From Coriobacteriia bacterium (GTDB lineage Bacteria; Actinomycetota; Coriobacteriia; WRKU01; WQUG01): a stretch of 7,958 nucleotides of DNA. The stretch lies in assembly GCA_009779395.1 (NCBI GenBank), contig WREJ01000045.1, forward strand, positions 1 to 7,958. Direction: 5' to 3'. Of the stretch, positions 1 through 7,000 are shown piece after piece. Within the stretch, counting starts at the first letter, position 1. Each line of letters starts with the position of its first letter. The position numbers and the translations under genes are program-made. The notes below the pieces were generated by a model. That model was not told the DNA's origin, ran no database searches, and worked only from the letters and a program-made list of their open reading frames with translations.

Positions 1-6
1 CCCAGC

Positions 7-45
7 AAGTGGGCGCGCTCCTGCCTGTCAGGAGCGCGCCCACTT
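7..45. terminator. Perfect GC-rich hairpin, possible terminator of an upstream gene
   Basis: Bases 7-23 (AAGTGGGCGCGCTCCTG) are the exact reverse complement of 29-45, giving a 17-bp stem with a 5-base loop (CCTGT). A perfect stem of this length in an intergenic stretch is most simply a transcription terminator for a gene left of the window. No run of T follows on the plus strand and no matching run lies on the other side, so it is not a textbook intrinsic terminator. It could instead be a mobile or regulatory palindrome. The stem is certain; the role is inferred. Confidence 0.45.
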
Positions 46-73
46 CAATTGGCATCCAAGTTACATTTGAGCA

Positions 74-193
74 GGGTGCATCCAGACGTCTAAGGTCAAG
101 GCGGCTTGAAAAATCAAAAACGCTAAGTGTACTAAGCTACTCGTGCGTTTTTGATTTTTCAAACGACACAGAGATTAGACGTCTGGTGTGCCC
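74..193. repeat. Long two-part inverted repeat (about 120 bases)
   Basis: The outer arms are 82-93 (CCAGACGTCTAA) and 175-186 (TTAGACGTCTGG), a perfect 12-bp match. Outside them, 74-80 can pair with 187-193 if G-U pairs are allowed, leaving T81 as a single bulge. The inner arms are 106-123 and 145-162, a perfect 18-bp match, separated from the outer stem by an internal loop of about 12 bases on each side. The terminal loop is 124-144 and contains CTAAG twice (123-127, 132-136). Nothing here looks coding. The element could be a terminator, a structured RNA or a dispersed palindromic element; one copy cannot decide. Confidence 0.6.
106..162. terminator. Candidate bidirectional terminator inside the long inverted repeat
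   Basis: The inner 18-bp stem places GCGTTTTTGATTTTTC (145-160) on its downstream side when read on the plus strand, and by symmetry the same sequence is downstream when read on the minus strand. T-rich downstream arms after a short GC end suit an intrinsic terminator acting in both directions. The 21-base loop is long for a simple terminator. It lies before the promoter of the first gene, which suits insulation from upstream transcription. Confidence 0.4.
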
Positions 194-207
194 TAAAGAT
201 GTCACTT

Positions 208-237
208 CTGTAACCGCGACCCCCAGCGTTGTATAAT
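208..237 (+). promoter_or_regulatory. Promoter of the first gene (consensus -10)
   Basis: A perfect TATAAT lies at 232-237, about 40 bases before the first start codon. The best -35 candidate, CTGTAA at 208-213 with an 18-base spacer, matches TTGACA at only three of six positions. The -10 box is clear; the -35 box is weak, so the promoter may rely on the -10 or on an activator. It may serve the whole plus-strand group 278-3777. Confidence 0.6.
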
Positions 238-261
238 AGATACCACACAAAAAGAGAAAGC

Positions 262-268
262 GGAAGGA
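262..268 (+). promoter_or_regulatory. Ribosome binding site deciding the first gene's start
   Basis: GGAAGGA ends 9 bases before ATG 278 but only 3 bases before the in-frame GTG at 272. The spacing favours ATG 278 as the start codon. Confidence 0.6.
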
Positions 269-277
269 CGCGTGGTA

Positions 278-730
278 ATGCTATTTGGACAAATTGGTTT
301 TAATTGTCCGGTTGACGGAATGATGCAAGTGGGCTTTGACTGTGTCGAAGACATGGTTGTTCACGAGCAAGGAAACGCTGACATTGCGGTGCGCTGTCCG
401 CGCTGTGGTACCGTGGTGCGGATTTCTTCGCAGGTTCCTATTATTCCTCGTGCCGTTGTCGAGCAGCTGGCGCGCGACCTTAGCATTCCTCTCGAGGACG
501 GCAAGTTTTCTTTCTCCCATGTCCTTGGTCGCATTGCTGGTCATGGTTTTGACCAGGGCTGCGCTGCTTTCTCAGACGAAGAGTGTAGCTGCAATGCTGC
601 ACCACAGCAGCAAGAACAAGACCTGACAGAAGAACAGGACAAAAAGCTGGAATACTTTGCTTTCGAGCTTGACCAGATAGATTCTGTTGACGAATTTCTT
701 TCACGCATAGACGACGAGGATACGCGCTAA
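278..730 (+). CDS. Small cysteine-rich protein of unknown function, possible zinc binding
   Basis: I do not recognise this 150-residue protein. The N-terminal half carries Cys10-Pro, Cys22 and a Cys40-Pro-Arg-Cys43-Gly knuckle typical of zinc ribbons, so one metal site made from Cys10, Cys22 or both plus Cys40/Cys43 is plausible. More cysteines follow at 95, 103 and 105 (CSC). The middle (about 54-90) looks helical, and the C-terminal third is acidic and Gln/Glu/Asp-rich. I see no signal peptide or membrane segment, so it should be cytoplasmic. The start was chosen from ribosome-binding-site spacing; GTG 272 would add two residues. It is the first gene after a clear promoter and lies 81 bases before lgt, so co-transcription with envelope genes is possible. 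That it is a real gene is fairly sure; metal binding is inference from Cys spacing. Confidence 0.8.
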   Translation: MLFGQIGFNCPVDGMMQVGFDCVEDMVVHEQGNADIAVRCPRCGTVVRISSQVPIIPRAVVEQLARDLSIPLEDGKFSFSHVLGRIAGHGFDQGCAAFSDEECSCNAAPQQQEQDLTEEQDKKLEYFAFELDQIDSVDEFLSRIDDEDTR

Positions 731-784
731 TACTGCTGGCGTGCCCGTAGCTTGTGCGCGCATTAGGGCAGGTCAGGCTCGACT

Positions 785-790
785 TACAAT
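785..790 (+). promoter_or_regulatory. Weak candidate -10 box before lgt
   Basis: TACAAT matches five of six bases of the -10 consensus and lies 21 bases before the lgt start. I find no convincing -35 at 16-18 bases upstream. It may be a minor internal promoter or chance in the 81-base gap. Confidence 0.2.
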
Positions 791-811
791 TGAGGTAACT
801 GGGGCATATCA

Positions 812-1630
812 ATGGCAGAACTACTCCAAACAATCCAAGCAATAGATCCTGTGGCTTTTACCCTAGGGTCTTTAGCTGTGCGCTGGTATGGGCTCAGTTA
901 TCTGATGGGCTTTTGTGCAGCAGCTGCTTGTGCCTACTACTTTGCCCAAAAGTGGCAGCTTGATTTTAGTTTCGACGACCTCATCACAGTGGTGATTGGT
1001 GTTGCGCTGGGGCTTATACTGGGTGCGCGTCTGGGCTTTTGCCTGTTTTATCATCCAGCGTACTACTTAACAAACCCACTGCAGATTTTTGCTTTTTGGC
1101 AGGGTGGCATCGCCGGTATGTCCTTTCACGGTGGTCTGATAGGCGGCGTCATTGGTGGCGTGATTTCTGCGCGCATCATCAAAATGCCCCTGCTGACCCT
1201 GGGTGATTTAGCACTGATTGGCACGCCCGTCGGTCTGGGCTTGGGCAGAATGGCAAACTACATCAACGGCGAGTTGTGGGGCAGGGTCACCGACGTGCCT
1301 TGGGGTGTTGTTTTCGCTGGTGCCGGTCCTCTGCCGCGCCATCCCTCGCAACTATACGAGGCCGCACTACAGGGACTCCTCATCTTTGTCGTTCTGTTGT
1401 GTCTGGCGATGTCTGCTGCACGCAAACGACAGCCTGTTGCGAGTGGTAGCATCCTCGGAACTTTTTTACTGCTTTATGGCGTGGTACGTATTTTTGTCGA
1501 ATTTTTCAGAGAGCCTGACCAGCATCTGGGATTTTTAGCCGGGAACTGGCTGACCATGGGTATGCTTCTATCGCTGCCAATGATTGTGCTGGGAATCGTT
1601 TTGCTCTACCGCGCTTACAAAAAAGGTTAG
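812..1630 (+). CDS. lgt: Phosphatidylglycerol--prolipoprotein diacylglyceryl transferase
   Basis: Lgt moves a diacylglyceryl group from phosphatidylglycerol to the lipobox cysteine of prolipoproteins, the first step of lipoprotein maturation, in the cytoplasmic membrane. The 272-residue product has the family's usual length and several hydrophobic segments (about 15-45, 55-80, 95-120, 128-148, 185-200, 212-230, 245-266). Family hallmarks are present: the FHGGLIGG block with His106, the signature GRMANYINGELWGR at 145-158 with Arg146, Asn149, Asn152 and Glu154, HPSQLYEA at 177-184, and the late Arg226/Glu230 block ending in FFREPDQ. The start ATG has GGGG (801-804) 7 bases upstream. It lies between the cysteine-rich gene and the HtrA gene, 46 bases before the latter, and probably shares their transcript. 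Nothing is missing or broken. Confidence 0.97.
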   Translation: MAELLQTIQAIDPVAFTLGSLAVRWYGLSYLMGFCAAAACAYYFAQKWQLDFSFDDLITVVIGVALGLILGARLGFCLFYHPAYYLTNPLQIFAFWQGGIAGMSFHGGLIGGVIGGVISARIIKMPLLTLGDLALIGTPVGLGLGRMANYINGELWGRVTDVPWGVVFAGAGPLPRHPSQLYEAALQGLLIFVVLLCLAMSAARKRQPVASGSILGTFLLLYGVVRIFVEFFREPDQHLGFLAGNWLTMGMLLSLPMIVLGIVLLYRAYKKG

Positions 1631-1664
1631 AATTACACAATGCTCACATAATGCTCGACAGTCT

Positions 1665-1670
1665 AGGAGA
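1665..1670 (+). promoter_or_regulatory. Ribosome binding site setting the HtrA start
   Basis: AGGAGA lies 6 bases before ATG 1677. The frame is open further upstream to an ATG at 1584 inside lgt, but that codon would give a 31-residue extension overlapping lgt, so 1677 is preferred. Confidence 0.8.
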
Positions 1671-1676
1671 AAGAAC

Positions 1677-3275
1677 ATGACACAAGATTACCAGCAGGAT
1701 AACACAGGGCACTCGTCTGGCTCGCACCTACCAGAGCAGCCCCAGCCTGAACTATGGCAGGAACAGTCGTATCTGCAGCAGCCGCAGACGCAGCAGCCGC
1801 AAGCACAGCACGCTCCGGCAGAGTCTGTCCAGCCAGAACACGCCCCGGCAGAGTCCGTCCAGCCTCAGCCAGAACAGCTGTATACTGCCGAACAGCCGGC
1901 TTTTGCGATACCTATGCACTACGCTGTCTATCCTGGACAGGCTCCGCTCCACATGCCTGCACAGGCAGAGGCGCACACGCCCGTCCAACTACAGACGCAG
2001 ACGCTGCCGCAGACGCATGCAGCAGTACCGGCACCTTTCGAGCAATTGCAGCCGCCAGCGACAGTTTCTGCGGGACGCGCGGCGCATTCTGCGGGCGGTG
2101 GAAAAAAATCGTCTGCAAAATTTCGCCTGACCATGGTGATTTTGTCTCTGCTGCTGCTTTTGGGTGCTGTGGCGGTTGCTGTTGGCCTGAACTGGGGCAT
2201 GCTGACTGATTGGCGCGACGCTGGTCTGCCGTCTGACGACCCTGCGGTGATAGCGACGCTGCCCTTCGATCCCATCGAACTGCCCACAGACATCAGCAAT
2301 CCTTCCGAGGACGAGCTATCGGTGCGGGTGGCGCAAAAGGTGCTGCCGAGTGTTGTCAGTATCTCGGGTGCGATTGAGCCTGACGGCGGCATGGGTGGCA
2401 TGGGTATGGGCATGGGAGAAGTCAGAAGCGCGGGTGCTGGTGTCATCTTGCAATCTGAGGGCTATATTGTCACCAACAATCATGTTATCGAGCAAATGAA
2501 CACCATTACCGTAACAGCTGGTGCGCAAGAATATCCAGCGGTGCTGGTGGGTGCCGACCCTTCGACTGACCTTGCGATACTGAAAATTGACGCCGAGGAT
2601 CTGCCTGCTATCGAACTAGGAACTTCGAGCAATCTGCTCGAGGGGCAGTACGTGATGGCGGTTGGTTCTCCCTTTGGGCACGAGATGTCGGTTTCTGCGG
2701 GCATTATCTCGGGCTTGGGGCGCAGCAACGTTATTGCCACACAGTCAACGCTGACTGCCTATGTTGACCTCATCCAGACAGACGCTGCCATAAATCCCGG
2801 CAATTCCGGTGGTGCTTTGGTGGACAGAGAAGGTCGCCTGATTGGTATCAACTCCCTCATCAACACGACTTCGGGATCATCTGCTGGCGTAGGTTTTGCT
2901 ATTCCCGTTGACACGGTTGTGCACGTAGCAAATCAGCTAATCGAGACGGGTTCTGCCTCGCATGCCTTTTTGGGCATTGGCACGCAAACCATCACGCCTG
3001 AAATCGCGCGTGCCTACGGCTTTCCTATCGATCGCGGCGTTGTCGTAAACTTTGTCGCAGGAGGCTCGCCCGCTGATGTCGCTGGTATTCGTGTGGGTGA
3101 CTTTATCGTGCGGATTGGCGATCACAGCATCGCAAGTTCAGAGGACGTCTTTTCTGCGATTCGCTCGCATCGTGTGGGCGACAAAGTTCAGGTCGAAATC
3201 TATCGCAGCGGCGAAAACGACGTGCTGAACGCGACGCTTGCATCAGACGAGTTCATGAACATGGGCAGAGAGTAA
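1677..3275 (+). CDS. HtrA/DegP-type membrane-anchored serine protease with PDZ domain
   Basis: HtrA proteases (peptidase family S1C) degrade misfolded or damaged exported proteins. The 532-residue product has a Pro/Gln-rich low-complexity N-terminus (about 18-130), one transmembrane helix (about 150-171) that should leave this tail in the cytoplasm and the protease outside, and a linker. The trypsin-like domain (about 215-425) carries the catalytic triad His269 (TNNHV), Asp298 (STDLAIL) and Ser377 (PGNSGGAL). One PDZ domain follows (about 430-520; FLGIGT start, GSPADVAGIRVGD core). A Gly/Met-rich stretch (237-247) precedes the first protease strands. The HAPAESVQP segment is duplicated in the tail (45-53, 55-63). 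It lies 46 bases after lgt and 22 before rlmH, so it is likely in an operon. The family assignment is very sure; which paralogue it is (DegP, HtrA, PepD-like) cannot be told from this alone. Confidence 0.96.
   Translation: MTQDYQQDNTGHSSGSHLPEQPQPELWQEQSYLQQPQTQQPQAQHAPAESVQPEHAPAESVQPQPEQLYTAEQPAFAIPMHYAVYPGQAPLHMPAQAEAHTPVQLQTQTLPQTHAAVPAPFEQLQPPATVSAGRAAHSAGGGKKSSAKFRLTMVILSLLLLLGAVAVAVGLNWGMLTDWRDAGLPSDDPAVIATLPFDPIELPTDISNPSEDELSVRVAQKVLPSVVSISGAIEPDGGMGGMGMGMGEVRSAGAGVILQSEGYIVTNNHVIEQMNTITVTAGAQEYPAVLVGADPSTDLAILKIDAEDLPAIELGTSSNLLEGQYVMAVGSPFGHEMSVSAGIISGLGRSNVIATQSTLTAYVDLIQTDAAINPGNSGGALVDREGRLIGINSLINTTSGSSAGVGFAIPVDTVVHVANQLIETGSASHAFLGIGTQTITPEIARAYGFPIDRGVVVNFVAGGSPADVAGIRVGDFIVRIGDHSIASSEDVFSAIRSHRVGDKVQVEIYRSGENDVLNATLASDEFMNMGRE
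1809..1868 (+). repeat. 30-base tandem duplication in the HtrA N-terminal tail
   Basis: Two adjacent 30-base units (1809-1838, 1839-1868) encode HAPAESVQPE and HAPAESVQPQ. They differ at a few bases, so this is not a very fresh duplication. It lies in the disordered Pro/Gln-rich cytoplasmic tail and keeps the frame. Confidence 0.8.
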
Positions 3276-3297
3276 CCCAAGGCGGCGGAGTCTGTCC

Positions 3298-3777
3298 ATG
3301 CGTATCACTATCATCGCCATTGGCAAACTAAAAGAATCGTACTGGAAGGCGGCACTGGACGAGTACCTGCGCCGCCTGAAACCCTGGGCAAAAGTCAGCA
3401 TTATCGAGTTGCCTGAGTGTGAAAAACACAACAGCACGGCGCAGTACGTCCAGACCAGTGAGGGAAAAGACATCTGCAAGCATCTTGCCAAAGACGCTGG
3501 TAGTGACGGCTACCTCATTGCTCTTGACAGCAGGGGCAGACAGTACAGCAGCGAAAGTTTTGCCGCACACATTGAGCAGCTAAAGCTAGCAGGAAAGTCA
3601 CGCCTGACCTTTATCATCGGTGGTTCGCACGGTCTGTCAGACCAGGTACTGGCTGCAGCAGATCAGACAGTGTCATTGGGCACACAAACCTGGCCACACC
3701 AACTAGCCAGAGTAATGCTTGCAGAACAACTCTACCGAGCAATGACCATCACCGCAGGCCACCCTTACCATAAATAG
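3298..3777 (+). CDS. rlmH: 23S rRNA (pseudouridine1915-N3)-methyltransferase RlmH
   Basis: RlmH uses S-adenosylmethionine to methylate N3 of pseudouridine 1915 in helix 69 of 23S rRNA, acting on assembled ribosomes in the cytoplasm. The 159-residue length is standard. The SPOUT fold is visible: N-terminal MRITIIAIGKLKE, LDSRG at 76-80, the glycine-rich knot segment FIIGGSHGLS at 105-114, and the C-terminal block WPHQLARVMLAEQLYRA (132-148) ending in PYHK. GGAG (3287-3290) sits 7 bases before the ATG. It follows the HtrA gene by 22 bases; HtrA-RlmH adjacency is also known from Firmicutes such as Bacillus, and it may reflect shared transcription rather than a shared task. The gene converges on a tRNA 28 bases away, and I see no obvious intrinsic terminator in that gap. 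Confidence 0.97.
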   Translation: MRITIIAIGKLKESYWKAALDEYLRRLKPWAKVSIIELPECEKHNSTAQYVQTSEGKDICKHLAKDAGSDGYLIALDSRGRQYSSESFAAHIEQLKLAGKSRLTFIIGGSHGLSDQVLAAADQTVSLGTQTWPHQLARVMLAEQLYRAMTITAGHPYHK

Positions 3778-3805
3778 TGGGCTTAGGTGCGTGCATCAAC
3801 ACTTC

Positions 3806-3881
3806 TGGTGGGCCTAGTAGGATTCGAACCTACAACCTAAGGATTATGAGTCCTCCGCGCTAACCGTTGCGCCATAGGCCC
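3806..3881 (-). tRNA. tRNA with anticodon CAU (Ile2 or elongator Met)
   Basis: On the minus strand the 76-base cloverleaf is complete: acceptor GGGCCTA/TAGGCCC with discriminator A and an encoded CCA, D stem GCGC/GCGC with loop AACGGTTA, anticodon stem GAGGA/TCCTT (one G-U pair) with loop CTCATAA, variable loop AGGTT, and T arm GTAGG-TTCGAAT-CCTAC. The anticodon is CAU. The paired G1-C72 and the lack of three G-C pairs in the anticodon stem argue against initiator tRNA. The Ile-like acceptor GGGCC with A73 makes me lean to tRNA-Ile2, whose C34 would be changed to lysidine by TilS, but elongator Met cannot be excluded. The gene stands alone, convergent with rlmH. Upstream on the same strand TTGCCA (complement of 3927-3932) is a possible -35, without a well-spaced -10. 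Confidence 0.95.
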
Positions 3882-3925
3882 ACCTACGTGCGACTATCAA
3901 TGGTAGCACACCACCCCTAAAACCC

Positions 3926-3955
3926 TTGGCAAAAAATGCTTTCTGAAAGTATACT
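3926..3955 (+). promoter_or_regulatory. Sigma-70-type promoter of the cysteine protease gene
   Basis: TTGGCA (3926-3931) and TATACT (3950-3955) each match the housekeeping consensus at five of six positions and are 18 bases apart. Transcription would start near 3962, giving a leader of about 53 bases before ATG 4015. The tRNA is transcribed away from this region on the other strand, so the 130-base gap must hold two divergent promoters. Confidence 0.65.
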
Positions 3956-3965
3956 TTTGATAACA

Positions 3966-4003
3966 ATTGAGACTACTGGGCGCCATAGTGTGCTAGGCTC
4001 AAT
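3966..4003 (+). other. Imperfect hairpin in the leader of the cysteine protease gene
   Basis: ATTGAG (3966-3971) pairs with CTCAAT (3998-4003). Inside, ACTA/TAGT and TGG/CCA form a stem around the loop GCG with one bulged C. The right side carries eight extra unpaired bases. It lies between the predicted transcription start and the start codon, and could affect mRNA stability or translation. Pairing is visible; function is speculative. Confidence 0.3.
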
Positions 4004-4014
4004 ACGTTGTGACT

Positions 4015-7000
4015 ATGCGAAGACTGACAGATAATGATGTGAGACTGCGGATAGGCCTGAAATCAAGGGTTATGCTGCTGCAACTACTGCTCATCGCAGC
4101 GTTAGTTGCGCTGCTCACTATTGTGGGTTCTTACGCACAGGCTACTGAAGAAAACTACGATCACTGGATAATGCCTCCCGACCCTCCAGGGACGGTCTAC
4201 GGTACCGGTTTAATTCTCCCTCAGGTAGAGTATCCGCCGCAGCCTTTGCGCATGATGCCCTTTGCAATTTACCCCGATCACTATCCTCCCGGCATAACGC
4301 ATGAAAATGTTGGCTACACGCTCTTTTTGATAAATCAACGTCAGTCTCCCGTTAAAAATCAGGGAAGCACAGGTCTTTGCTGGAGTTTTGCTAGTATGGC
4401 AGCTATCGAAGCTGCTACCATCAAGGCAGGTGGCGGAGTCCTGGACCTCTCCGAAGTTAATGCTGGCCATGCCCTGAGCATAGCAGGTGGCAATACGGTC
4501 TATGGCTTTTTTGATAGAACCCAGCCTGGTGCCGGAGGAAACCCCTTCCATATAATGAAATACAGCATGCGTGACAACTTTGGCGGTCAGGTCAATCAAG
4601 CAGATGACGACGAGATTCCCTCGGGCAATCTTGCGGCGCGTCCCCTTGCGCAAACGGCTGCCGAAAGGCGTTCTTTTGCCGTTCCCGGCATTTACCACAT
4701 CAACACAGGCAAGGCATCGATTGACGAAATCAAGGCTGCGGTAACAAACTATGGTTCTGTTACCACTGGTCAGTTTGGTGACAGTGGCAATTGGCAGGAC
4801 TATTTTAACGCGTCTACGGCTGCCTACTATTTGCCGCCCTCGGCAAGTCCAGTCATGAATCATTTGGTGCTGATTGTTGGCTGGGATGACAGTTTTCCGC
4901 GCACAAACTTTAATGCTGCTAACCGTCCCGCTAATGACGGTGCCTGGCTGGTCAAAAACAGCTGGGGAACTGGCTGGGGCATGAGCGGCTATTTCTGGAT
5001 ATCTTACGAGGACAAATACGCGGGCGAGATGAGCTGGGTGTTTGACCCTGCCACAGAAATGGACGATGAAGACTTTACCAACAAGCTGTACGATTACAAC
5101 TCGACTGACTATGGGGTCACCTGGGCAGTGGGGCAGGTGCGTCATGGCACCAATGTCTTTACTGCTGGTCCTGCAGCCGAGACTTTGCAGCAGGTGCGCG
5201 TCTATGTGAACTCTGCTCCCCAGTACAACATACCCATCTATCTGACTAACAACTATACCTCTCCCACGCAGGTTGCTCCTGTAATCGCTGCCAATCAACC
5301 CATTGCGACCTTTGACGCGAATTACGTGGGTTATCACACTATCGACATTCCCTCAAAGCCAACAATTGCCGCAAACGCGCGCTTTGCGATAACGGTGCGC
5401 TATGAAAACGGTGTTCCTAGCAGCAATGGCATGAAGGTAGATCCGCCCATGACGGACTTGTCTTACATTGGCATAGCTGCTGCCACCCAAGACATCAGCG
5501 TTGCTCCGACACCACGTGCTGTTTACATAAAGGCGGTCACTTCTCCTGTAGCGGGAAATCCCAGTCTTGCTCGCTGGACATCACTGACAGCAAATGGTGC
5601 AGCAAATACCAACACAACGACTTCTCTGACGCTGAACTTTGACCAAAATATTGCACTGACCGATGCCGATGTTTTGGTGTGGGGTGCGACAAAAGGTGCT
5701 CTTACGGGGTCTGGCAGTAGCTATCAGCTGGCGATAGGGGGCAGCTTTGCTCAGGGGGACAAAGTAACAGTCGTAATACAGCCTAACGGAAATCTGGCAC
5801 CAGAGATAAAAACGGTGAGGGTAAACCGGCAATGGACAGGCTCTGTCCAAAATGTCTCGTTCACCAGCATGTCGAGCAATGGCACGGCAAATACCGTCGA
5901 TACGACCTTTGTCTGGATGAACTTTAACCAGCCTCCGCAGCTTTCACCGCTTACTGCTTGGGATTATGCGAACCCCTATATTTCTGTCAGCGGGGCGACC
6001 CTTGAACGAGTGTGGAACTTTGGCACGCAGTATCAGCTGGTTGTGTCAAACATCACCGTTGGGCAGGGAGAAAACCTCACGGTCACACTGACGAATCCTC
6101 CGGGAATCAACATCACGCCACTGACTAGGAATGTTCCTATACATCGTGACACAAACATTAGCTGGTCGGGGGCAACGGCAGACGGCAGAAGTGATTCTGT
6201 AACTTCAGAAAAGGTATTCCTCAGCTTTAGCGGAGCAGTCCCAAGCCTGACAGCAGGCAACATCAGTGTAACGGGTGCCACTGCCGGAGCACTGACTGCC
6301 GTAGACGCTAGCTTTCGCCACTGGCAGCTCGAGATAAGCGACATCAGTGTTGCCAACGGCCAGAACATTAACATCAGTATCAGCGGCCCTGCTGGCTATA
6401 CGCTGACACCCATCAGCAGAAACGTCAGAGTTTTTGTGCGCTACGAATTCCCCCCGCTGCCGCTGGTACACTACACAACCAGTGGTCTCAATGCTGCTGG
6501 CTGGGCAAAGGACGACTTTGTTATTACGGCGACACCTGGCTATCAGGTCAGCAGAACTAATACGCCGGGCGGCCTGTGGACAGACTCCCTATCTCAGACG
6601 GCAGAAACAAGCAATGGCAGCGTGACTTTCTATGTTCGCAATACCCTGACAGGCGATATCTCTGCTGCCGCGACCGAGACCTATCGTATTGACCGTACGT
6701 CTCCTAGCGCGACGGTGCGCTACCGCGAAAATGCGCTGCGCAGCTTCCTGAACACCGTCAGTTTTGGGCTGTTTTTCAGCGATCAAGTTGACGTGACTAT
6801 TGTCGGCAGTGATGCGGGTGGTTCTGGGGTGGCAGAGGTCGTCCATTACCGTGCAGCAAGCGAAGTTGTTGACCCGACCAGTATTTCTGCGTGGACAGCG
6901 GGTACTACCTTTAGTGCGACGGCAAGCGATCGCTTTATTCTTTATGTTCGTGTGACCGATGTCGCGGGTAACGTTACGATTTTGCTCGACAGTGGCGTTG

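Noticed and set aside
133..140. TAAGCTAC shared with 7901-7908 as evidence of a dispersed repeat
   Set aside because: An 8-base match in a window of 8 kb is expected by chance, and flanking bases are not alike enough to claim homology.
9..236. 75-codon plus-strand open frame over the upstream region
   Set aside because: It runs straight through both inverted repeats, has no ribosome site and ends at the promoter -10 box. The region is better explained as non-coding.
1641..1658. ATGCTC repeated twice with CATAAT between lgt and the HtrA gene
   Set aside because: The six-base repeats are too short, and CATAAT has no -35 at proper distance, so neither an operator nor a promoter can be supported.
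1584..1676. Upstream ATG extending the HtrA gene by 31 codons
   Set aside because: It would overlap the end of lgt, encodes a Cys/Arg-rich stretch unlike the rest, and the strong AGGAGA site sits just before ATG 1677.
1928..2446. 172-codon minus-strand frame and other frames opposite or overlapping the HtrA gene
   Set aside because: They are by-products of the repetitive Pro/Gln and Gly/Ala-rich coding of the HtrA tail and have no ribosome sites or family motifs.
4210..5337. 375-codon open frame on the minus strand
   Set aside because: It lies opposite the C1 protease catalytic domain and lectin-like region, whose conserved motifs are on the plus strand. Its translation shows no recognisable domain, so it is a shadow.
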